From: an uncultured Candidatus Altimarinota bacterium
Lineage (GTDB): Bacteria > Patescibacteriota > Gracilibacteria > CAIRYL01
Direction of reading: 5' to 3'
Length of the DNA: 13,226 bases
NCBI GenBank assembly: GCA_947311645.1
Contig: CAMZKZ010000049.1
Coordinates: 1-13,226, forward strand
The translations under genes were made by a program, and so were the position numbers. The notes under the pieces were generated by a model, which saw only the letters and a program-made list of their open reading frames with translations, searched no databases and was not told the DNA's origin. Shown here in pieces: positions 7,838 through 13,226 of the stretch (the stretch's first letter is position 1; each line of letters opens with the position of its first letter).

Positions 7838-9088
7838 TTATAGAAGTCCAGTCATATATATTCCAATGAGTACCATAATTACTCCTCCAAAAATATTTGC
7901 GTATTTTGCATATTTTTGTGTAAGTCCAAGTTTTTCAATTGAATATATCGCAATTCCAAATATGATGAAATCGTCAAGCATATACGCTGCCATATAAGTC
8001 GATAATAATCCTATTTTATGTGAGAATTCTCCATCAATACTATTGAGCATATTCGTAAATACTTGTGGGTACCCAGCACTACATGCAAATTCAATAATAT
8101 TTACAGACATTGCAAGAACTAAAATTCCTCCAAATGCTGCCCATGAAATAGGAGAGTTTGCTATATCTGCAATTTTTTTAGAAATATTTCGCTGTTGTTC
8201 TTGATTTGTTACTTGGCATGTTCCATCTGTAAAAAAAGCTTCGTATAAAAAGAATAAACCAGCTCCAATCGCTATAATTCCAATAATAATATTTAATAGA
8301 GTTCCATATTGAAGAGAAAATATATTAAAGAATTTCCACCATGCCATTAAAATTAATGCATACATTATTGTTTCTGCAATTAAAAATGTTCCAGCTACAA
8401 AAAACATTTTTCGTCTATTTCCAATTTTCATCAATGTTATAATAAACATTATTAAAACCCACATTGCACATGGATTAAACCCATCTAAAAACCCGAGAAT
8501 AAAACTAGAAGTGTATCGTAATACACTACTTTCTGTATGAATTTCTACTTCTCCATAGAATGGAACGGTAAATTTAGGATTTTCAATTTTTGGAATACGG
8601 CATTCTGTTGCATCTTCTGCACATACGGCTGATTTTACTCCATATATTGCAATGTTCTCAATATTTTCATCTTGGAGTGCAGATGAAAATGTATATTTTA
8701 TTTTTGCAGAATTATAGGCTTCTATAATTTCCCCCCCTGTATTTTCGTTATCATATCCTTGAAAAATTGTATCTCCTGCAAGTGTTAAAGGAGGTCCAAG
8801 AACATCAAATTTTTCTGTTACTTCAGAGTAAAAATCTAAATTGTCTGTAATTTCAAATGTTACAAAAGGAATATTATTTTTTGTAAGAAATTCTTTTTCA
8901 TCTTTACAGTGTGTACAGCTTTTATTCACAAAAATTTGAATAGGAGTTTGCTGTTCTATTTCTTGTGTTATTTTTTCTATTTCTTCATGATGATTCGCAA
9001 ATACAGAAGAGCTAAAACCAATTCCTGAAAATACAAGAACAGTGAAAAATGTAAGAAAAGTCTTGTGTAATTTTTGTAAAATATTCAC
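7838..9088 (-). CDS. Signal peptide-glutaredoxin-CcdA fusion, transmembrane thiol reductant transporter
   Basis: Predicted to move electrons across the membrane to exported thiols. The 416-residue protein starts with GTG. A signal sequence (1-31, ending S-V-F-A) precedes a thioredoxin/glutaredoxin-like domain (about 48-130) with C-T-H-C at 58-61 and a V-L-G-P-P-L-T cis-proline loop at 96-102. A linker with Cys156 and Cys163 follows. A CcdA/DsbD-like membrane domain (about 192-416) carries its two signature cysteines in G-F-N-P-C-A-M (Cys207) and E-F-A-C-S-A-G-Y-P (Cys336), in about six helices. In CcdA and DsbD such a membrane pair takes electrons from cytosolic thioredoxin. Here the fused outer domain is the likely acceptor. 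No DsbA or VKOR gene is in the window. It leads a unit with the tsaB-like gene behind an extended -10 promoter. The cysteine-rich operon nearby is an obvious possible client (inference). Confidence 0.85.
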   Translation of the reverse strand: MNILQKLHKTFLTFFTVLVFSGIGFSSSVFANHHEEIEKITQEIEQQTPIQIFVNKSCTHCKDEKEFLTKNNIPFVTFEITDNLDFYSEVTEKFDVLGPPLTLAGDTIFQGYDNENTGGEIIEAYNSAKIKYTFSSALQDENIENIAIYGVKSAVCAEDATECRIPKIENPKFTVPFYGEVEIHTESSVLRYTSSFILGFLDGFNPCAMWVLIMFIITLMKIGNRRKMFFVAGTFLIAETIMYALILMAWWKFFNIFSLQYGTLLNIIIGIIAIGAGLFFLYEAFFTDGTCQVTNQEQQRNISKKIADIANSPISWAAFGGILVLAMSVNIIEFACSAGYPQVFTNMLNSIDGEFSHKIGLLSTYMAAYMLDDFIIFGIAIYSIEKLGLTQKYAKYANIFGGVIMVLIGIYMTGLL

Positions 9089-9128
9089 ACGAAAAAAGTA
9101 AAAAAATAAATAAATGTGAGATTACATA

Positions 9129-9137
9129 AGTATACCA
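9129..9137 (-). promoter_or_regulatory. Extended -10 promoter for the glutaredoxin-CcdA and tsaB-like genes
   Basis: Read on the minus strand this is TGGTATACT, an extended -10 (TG-N-TATACT), with the hexamer at 9129-9134. It lies about 40 bases upstream of the GTG start in the 169-base divergent spacer. No convincing -35 was found, which is tolerated by extended -10 promoters. Confidence 0.5.
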
Positions 9138-9196
9138 TAAATAAATAATTTCATAGTTTTTTTTGTATTATTTCAATTGTATGAAAAGGGAGAATA

Positions 9197-9265
9197 GTGC
9201 AAAATAATAGTAAAAATTATAGCGTATGCCTTCTTATTTTTCTATTATATATCTTTTATGTTTGA
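9197..9265 (+). CDS. Possible 22-residue hydrophobic leader peptide ahead of the antiporter
   Basis: A GTG-started frame encodes a 22-residue peptide: a polar start (QNNSKNYS), then a hydrophobic tail (VCLLIFLLYIFYV). AAGGGAG (9186-9192) lies 4 bases before the GTG, one of the few Shine-Dalgarno-like sites in the window. Its TGA stop overlaps the ATG of the antiporter gene (9258) by 8 bases, in the -1 frame, an arrangement typical of translational coupling. The antiporter has no ribosome site of its own. It could be a coupling leader, a tiny membrane protein or chance. The spacing is short and the peptide is unrecognised. Confidence 0.3.
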   Translation: MQNNSKNYSVCLLIFLLYIFYV

Positions 9266-10334
9266 TGTTTTTTTATACGGTTTTGCACTCTTTGTTATTA
9301 TTAGTCTCATGATTCATATTATTGGAACTATTGCAGATGGAGCATTTATGGAATGGACAGAGTATTTCAAGAAAAAATGGAAAATGAGTAACTTTGTTGC
9401 CGGAGAAACTATTCAAGCCTTAGGAACGAGTGCTCCAGAAATTTCTATTAGTATTATTGGGTTGTATATATTAGGAGAAAATCCAGCATTAGGAATGGCT
9501 ACAATTATAGGTTCTGCAGTTTTTCAAATTACTATTGTTATTGGAGTTCCTATTTTACTTGCAGAGAAATCAGCAAAGCTTGATCCAAAAGGGTTGCTGA
9601 GAACAGCATCAGTGTATGGAGGTTCTGTTGTTTTATTATGGTTATTTGTACAAACAGGAAATGCATTAGTATGGTGGGAATTACTTATTTTGGCCGTGTA
9701 TCATATTGCATATATCGTATTTTTGCTTTCTACGAAACCAGAAGGAGATTCTGAAGATGACACACCAGAACATGATGATTCAAAAATTGAAAAAGAAACA
9801 TTATTGTTGCGGTTATTAGATAAATTTTTAAATTTAATTCCATCTCCACAAGATAAATGGGGAATTGTGAATGGAATTCCTCTTGGGTTTATTATTACGC
9901 TTTTTGCTATTGGAATTTCGAGTTATATTTTTGTTGATATGTCGGTATCATTTGCAGAATTGATTGGTATTTCTTCAACTCTTATTGCGCTTACTGTTTT
10001 AGCAGGAGGAAGTTCTATGCCAGAGTTATTTTCAAATATTCCATTAGCGAAAAAGGGAAATATTGACCAAGCTATTGGAAATGCATTTGGAAGTAATACT
10101 CTTGATATTTGTATTTCATTTGCATTGATGTCTCTTCCGTATGCAATATTCACAGGTGGGATTTCTGGTCCTGAGCTCGAATCTATGATGGTTCCTATTT
10201 TGTTTTTATTTGGGTATTTATTTTTAGTATTATTGATTTTTGCACTTGAAAAATTTGAAACACGAAAATGGCAAGGATGGGTTTTAATTACACTCTTTAT
10301 TATTTTTGTTGCAGTAAATGCAATGCTTGTATAA
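9258..10334 (+). CDS. Sodium/calcium exchanger-family (CaCA) cation antiporter
   Basis: Inner-membrane antiporter expected to exchange Ca2+ (or another cation) for Na+ or H+. The 358 residues form about ten membrane helices. The two inverted alpha repeats that define the family are visible: alpha-1 G-E-T-I-Q-A-L-G-T-S-A-P-E (49-61), continuing to I-I-G-S-A-V-F-Q, and alpha-2 A-G-G-S-S-M-P-E-L-F-S-N (249-260), continuing to G-N-A-F-G-S-N-T-L. Both acidic residues of the GTSxPE-type motifs (Glu61 and Glu256) are kept. An acidic loop (GDSEDDTPEHDD, about 158-170) separates the halves. The length is normal for the bacterial YrbG-like group. Ion specificity cannot be read from the sequence. The ATG has no Shine-Dalgarno and overlaps a possible leader frame. 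Confidence 0.85.
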   Translation: MFDVFLYGFALFVIISLMIHIIGTIADGAFMEWTEYFKKKWKMSNFVAGETIQALGTSAPEISISIIGLYILGENPALGMATIIGSAVFQITIVIGVPILLAEKSAKLDPKGLLRTASVYGGSVVLLWLFVQTGNALVWWELLILAVYHIAYIVFLLSTKPEGDSEDDTPEHDDSKIEKETLLLRLLDKFLNLIPSPQDKWGIVNGIPLGFIITLFAIGISSYIFVDMSVSFAELIGISSTLIALTVLAGGSSMPELFSNIPLAKKGNIDQAIGNAFGSNTLDICISFALMSLPYAIFTGGISGPELESMMVPILFLFGYLFLVLLIFALEKFETRKWQGWVLITLFIIFVAVNAMLV

Positions 10335-10400
10335 TTGTGTACGAAAGATACGAAGAAAGGTATAAAAAAAGAGAATATATGGAGAATACGAAAAATGATA

Positions 10401-10429
10401 TTGTAAAAAATGAGAAAAGAGAATATACT
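10401..10429 (+). promoter_or_regulatory. Promoter of the MFS transporter gene
   Basis: TTGTAA (10401-10406) and TATACT (10424-10429) are separated by exactly 17 bases, the best two-box promoter match seen in the window. Transcription would start near 10436, about 33 bases before the ATG at 10469. This gives the MFS gene its own start despite lying 134 bases after the antiporter gene. Confidence 0.55.
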
Positions 10430-10448
10430 ATAGAGAATGTTCTCTTTT
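10415..10448 (+). promoter_or_regulatory. Operator-like inverted repeats over the MFS promoter
   Basis: AAAAGAGAA (10415-10423) is repeated inverted as TTCTCTTTT (10440-10448), flanking the -10 box. Nested inside is AGAGAA-TG-TTCTCT (10432-10445), centred near the predicted transcription start. This fits a repressor operator. In RNA the outer 9-bp stem could also be a weak attenuator or terminator from upstream transcription, but it is AT-rich and has a 16-base loop. Confidence 0.4.
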
Positions 10449-10468
10449 ATATTTAAATAATAAGCACG

Positions 10469-11812
10469 ATGAAGAATTCTTCAGATGTAAAGAATAATGA
10501 AAATACATCATTGGTAGATTGGGCAATTTTTGCTACAGGGGTAGAAGTTTTTATTTGGGGACTTGTAGATCCTTTGTATTCTGTATTTATTAATTCTGTT
10601 GTAAATGATTATTTTTTAGTAGGATTAATATTCGCTTTTAAATCGGCAGTGGGACTTCTTTCTATTTTCTTTTTAAATAGAATTCTTCGCCATATTCCTT
10701 CTCTTCAGGCATTATTTATATCATATGTCATGGTATTTGTAGTGTTTATAACTTTTTTCTTTGCTGGGATTTTTCATTCGATGGTGTTGTTATTGATAGC
10801 ATCTCTTGTGAATGGTGTTGCATTTATTTTACGAAAAAATGCGAAACAGGATATTTTAATGAATGAAATTACAGAAGAAACTGCAGGAGCAATTTTAGGG
10901 AAAAATGTTGCGACAAGTTATACTTTTTGGGCAATAGGAATGTGTATTGGAGGGTTTGGGTTGTTTCTTTTTGAGAAAATATCGTTACCACATGTATATT
11001 TAATAACCGCTGGTTTATGGATAAGCTTATATTTTTTATTTTCTACAAAACTTCCTTTTTTTACAAAAATAAAAAAAGAGGATATTTGGAATGATATAAA
11101 AGAGGTTTTTGTAAAAGATAAAATATTTCTTTCAGCATTTCGAAACATGAAAAAATATTCATCGGAATTAAATTATTCTATTGTTTTAGTCATGTTTATG
11201 GAAATGACTTCACGCATTAGTTTGTTGTTTGTTCCCTTGCTTGCACAATCTTTAGGATTACCGTTGTTTCAAGTCTTTTTGTTGAGTGCGTTTATGCTCT
11301 TACCTATGGTATTTACATATTGGTTTTCAAAAATAGCAGATAAATATAATAAACTTACACTGATTGTATATGGAATTTCATTATCATTGTTACCACTCAT
11401 TTTTTTAACAACAACAAATCATCCAATAGAAATTGCAGTGGCAAGTAGTGCTATTTCTTTATGTTTAGCACTTCTTCAGCCTTCAGTGCTTGGTCTTGCA
11501 GGGAGTTTAGCACCAAATGCTGAAAAACATTCTGTTGTACAGTTAGAATTATTTTTTCAAAGTATTGGGGCAATTGTTGGTTCTGTAGGACTTGGTACTA
11601 TTGCAGATAGCTATGGGATTCAGGCTGCATTTCTTTGTATTGCGGTAGTGGCAGTCATCTTTTTACTTATTGCACTCTACTTACATTTTCATATTGAAGA
11701 AAAAATAAGTAATAAAAAATTGGAAAGACATGTCGTGAATGCTACTTCTAAAACATTATTTAGAAAAGTAATAGATCATATTCATTTTGATATTACACGG
11801 CATACACAATAA
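10469..11812 (+). CDS. Major facilitator superfamily transporter
   Basis: Secondary transporter of 447 residues with about twelve membrane helices in two bundles. They are separated by a charged cytosolic loop (about 192-235, rich in Lys and Asp). Loop motif-A remnants are visible as S-K-I-A-D-K-Y-N-K near residue 290 and G-T-I-A-D-S-Y-G near 371. Glu and Asp within the first helix (G-V-E-V-F-I-W-G-L-V-D-P) may bind substrate or protons. The tail after the last helix is His-rich and basic. The substrate is unknown. It is expressed from its own promoter just upstream, with an operator-like dyad and no Shine-Dalgarno. Its TAA is immediately adjacent to the TAA of the convergent sugar-transferase-like gene. 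Confidence 0.8.
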   Translation: MKNSSDVKNNENTSLVDWAIFATGVEVFIWGLVDPLYSVFINSVVNDYFLVGLIFAFKSAVGLLSIFFLNRILRHIPSLQALFISYVMVFVVFITFFFAGIFHSMVLLLIASLVNGVAFILRKNAKQDILMNEITEETAGAILGKNVATSYTFWAIGMCIGGFGLFLFEKISLPHVYLITAGLWISLYFLFSTKLPFFTKIKKEDIWNDIKEVFVKDKIFLSAFRNMKKYSSELNYSIVLVMFMEMTSRISLLFVPLLAQSLGLPLFQVFLLSAFMLLPMVFTYWFSKIADKYNKLTLIVYGISLSLLPLIFLTTTNHPIEIAVASSAISLCLALLQPSVLGLAGSLAPNAEKHSVVQLELFFQSIGAIVGSVGLGTIADSYGIQAAFLCIAVVAVIFLLIALYLHFHIEEKISNKKLERHVVNATSKTLFRKVIDHIHFDITRHTQ

Positions 11813-13081
11813 TTAGTGTGAAATAAATGTTGTGATGATAATTTCTATATCTCTAGAAAAGCTCCAATTCCGAATATATTCTGTTTCACTTGTAATATAC
11901 TCTATAATATTTTCTGGTGTTGGAGTTTTTGAATATGGACAAAATATTCCAGGTCGAAGAATAAATCGTGATTCGTTTTTCGGTATATTTGTATCGTTTG
12001 CTGTATTATATTCTTTTTGTGTATAAAGTTTTGGACCAACAAGGCTTATATCTTTTTTTACAACAGAAATGAGGAGTAATACAAAATTGATAAAACGATG
12101 AAAACGGTTTTGTGTATGTGTTGTGGTGTTACTGTATCGATACCCCCAAAAAGTAGACTGTGTTCCATTTACATATTCTCTTTTTGTAATAGTATTGTTT
12201 TGAAAAAGAAACAGAAAAAAGAGGATGGGTGATGTGATACATAAGATTGTACTTGAAATCAGTATATCAAAAAGCCGTTTTATTAACTGTCCCCAGCCAA
12301 AAAGCGGGGATTGTTGCAGTGTTAAAAAAGTTGTATTTCCTATTGTTTCTGTCTCTATTTGTGAGTGATTTATACCGATAGTTTCAAGAGAGGTTCGCAG
12401 TACAACTCCTTTATTTTGGCAAAAAGATGCAAGATTTTCTGAGTGTTCAACTGCTTCGCATAAAAATAATTCTTGAATATTTTCTTGTATAAAAATTCTT
12501 TCGAGTGAGTCAAGTTTTCCAAAAATTTTTACTCCAGCAATTTCTTTTTTCTTTGATCCATATGGCGTTAAAATAGCCACTGGTTTATGAATAGAATTAC
12601 AGTGTAGAAGGTTCGTAATAATATTTTCTGCATTTTTCCCTGCACCAATAACAAGCATTCGTGAAATTCCAATATTTTTTGATGCCTGATATTTCGTATA
12701 TTTTTTAAATACAAATGAAATTCCATATAACAGAAATATAGAAAATATAAATAATAAAATAATTATTCCACGAGAAAAAAATAAATCTTGTTTAAAATAA
12801 AAGAGTAGTGGAAATAATGCACTTGCAGAAAGCGAAGAAATAAAAATTATGGTAAATTCATTCCATAAACTTTTTTCTTTTAATGAATACCGTCCTGAAA
12901 TCATCAGTAAAAAAATCCAAAAAATAATCATGAGGGCACCCATTTGAATATATGGTTCAAATAAAAATTTTGAATGAGAAAATGTTCCAAGTCGTACAAG
13001 ATACGCAAGGCTAAAACTTGCAAAAAGAGCACAAGTATCAATTAATAATAAGAAAAGTTTTTGATATATTCGAATTTTCAT
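11813..13081 (-). CDS. Polyprenyl-phosphate sugar-1-phosphate transferase-like protein with degenerate catalytic domain
   Basis: The layout is that of WcaJ/WbaP-type initiating enzymes, which load a sugar phosphate on undecaprenyl phosphate for surface polysaccharide. It has 422 residues. Four helices (about 8-28, 44-62, 75-95 and 105-125) come first. A Rossmann-like domain (142-250) follows, with V-I-G-A-G-K at 144-149. Then comes the bacterial sugar-transferase start K-R-L-F-D-I (268-273) with its membrane helix, and D-I-S-L-V-G-P-K at 344-351, matching the family DMSLVGPRP. L-R-P-G follows downstream. The stretch before DISLVGP, which should read SLDELPQ with the catalytic Asp-Glu, reads Asn332-Phe333 here and is hydrophobic. 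The usual KFRTM block is also not recognisable. The domain is short, so it may be inactive or act as a scaffold. It abuts the MFS gene with no spacer, and no Shine-Dalgarno is seen. Confidence 0.7.
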   Translation of the reverse strand: MKIRIYQKLFLLLIDTCALFASFSLAYLVRLGTFSHSKFLFEPYIQMGALMIIFWIFLLMISGRYSLKEKSLWNEFTIIFISSLSASALFPLLFYFKQDLFFSRGIIILLFIFSIFLLYGISFVFKKYTKYQASKNIGISRMLVIGAGKNAENIITNLLHCNSIHKPVAILTPYGSKKKEIAGVKIFGKLDSLERIFIQENIQELFLCEAVEHSENLASFCQNKGVVLRTSLETIGINHSQIETETIGNTTFLTLQQSPLFGWGQLIKRLFDILISSTILCITSPILFFLFLFQNNTITKREYVNGTQSTFWGYRYSNTTTHTQNRFHRFINFVLLLISVVKKDISLVGPKLYTQKEYNTANDTNIPKNESRFILRPGIFCPYSKTPTPENIIEYITSETEYIRNWSFSRDIEIIITTFISH

Positions 13082-13150
13082 AAGATGGAAAAATATAATT
13101 TTTTATATAGCTATAGTGCAAAATTTTCTCTTTTTTTAAAAGAAGAAATA

Positions 13151-13159
13151 TGATACAAT
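13151..13159 (+). promoter_or_regulatory. Extended -10 promoter pointing out of the window
   Basis: TGATACAAT fits TG-N-TACAAT, with the hexamer at 13154-13159. It would drive a plus-strand gene beyond 13226. Its start point near 13166 falls just before a hairpin and the 8-bp tandem repeat, so the repeat would be in the 5' leader. Confidence 0.4.
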
Positions 13160-13167
13160 GATATGAA

Positions 13168-13188
13168 TATGTATTTTTTTAATACATA
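13168..13188 (+). repeat. Inverted repeat at the head of the tandem array
   Basis: TATGTATT (13168-13175) and AATACATA (13181-13188) are exact reverse complements separated by five T residues. The right arm is the first unit of the tandem repeat, so the left arm could pair with any unit. Confidence 0.6.
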
Positions 13189-13226
13189 AATACATAAATA
13201 CATAAATACATAAATACATAAATACA
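13181..13226 (+). repeat. 8-bp tandem repeat AATACATA, at least 5.75 copies
   Basis: Five perfect units of AATACATA plus AATACA run into the window end, so the full copy number is unknown. On the plus strand every frame meets TAA within the array, so it is non-coding there. The minus strand has no stop in any frame. An 8-bp unit is prone to slipped-strand length change. Confidence 0.9.

Larger units (their letters stand above)
13082..13226. other. Right-edge intergenic region
   Basis: This stretch of 145 bases continues beyond the window. It must hold the promoter of the sugar-transferase-like gene; TATA-like boxes at about 13095-13115 are not distinctive. It also holds a plus-strand extended -10 and a tandem repeat listed separately. 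No plus-strand gene starts inside it. Confidence 0.6.

Noticed and set aside
10380..10457. 25-codon ATG frame between the antiporter and MFS genes
   Set aside because: It lies under the best promoter in the window and the operator-like dyads, has no well-placed Shine-Dalgarno, and its peptide looks random.
13109..13226. Minus-strand frame open through the tandem repeat to the window edge
   Set aside because: It is open only because the repeat lacks stops on that strand. No recognisable protein follows and it ends at 13109.
1..13226. UGA recoded as glycine (code 25)
   Set aside because: All main genes are full length with no in-frame TGA, and glycine is supplied by ordinary GGN codons.

Overview
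The window is 13.2 kb of very AT-rich, densely coding bacterial DNA. It holds ten substantial protein genes. No rRNA, tRNA, CRISPR array, transposase or prophage gene was seen. The standard code reads every gene at full length, all ten genes end in TAA, arginine is often written CGA, and Shine-Dalgarno sequences are nearly absent. The divergent TsaB ends in a P-T-I-G tail, and many exported proteins are unrecognised. Together these suggest a member of the Candidate Phyla Radiation (Patescibacteria), perhaps on the Peregrinibacteria/Gracilibacteria side but without UGA recoding. That placement is an inference; no marker gene fixes it.

Region 1 (about 1-7159, + strand) looks like one operon behind an extended -10 promoter at 32-40. 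It encodes five consecutive exported or membrane-anchored proteins. The first is a membrane-anchored M64-like zinc peptidase with a probable fibronectin III domain. The other four are secreted proteins of unknown function with signal peptides; three of them carry 4 to 12 mature cysteines and the last carries two. The largest has acidic low-complexity linkers and a CxxCH motif. This block is the best candidate for an undescribed cell-surface system.

Region 2 (7172-9088, - strand) is a two-gene unit: a signal peptide-glutaredoxin-CcdA fusion that could carry reducing power across the membrane, followed by a divergent TsaB (tRNA t6A synthesis). The redox protein may service the cysteine-rich proteins next door (inference).

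Region 3 (9197-11812, + strand) has a possible 22-residue leader peptide overlapping the start of a Na+/Ca2+-exchanger-family antiporter, then a 12-TM MFS transporter with its own promoter and an operator-like dyad over the expected transcription start.

Region 4 (11813-13081, - strand) is a polyprenyl-phosphate sugar-transferase-like membrane protein that meets the MFS gene end to end with no spacer. Its catalytic Asp-Glu dyad appears to be lost. The right edge (13082-13226) holds an extended -10 promoter pointing out of the window and an 8-bp tandem repeat cut by the window end. There is no gene-free stretch longer than about 170 bases.
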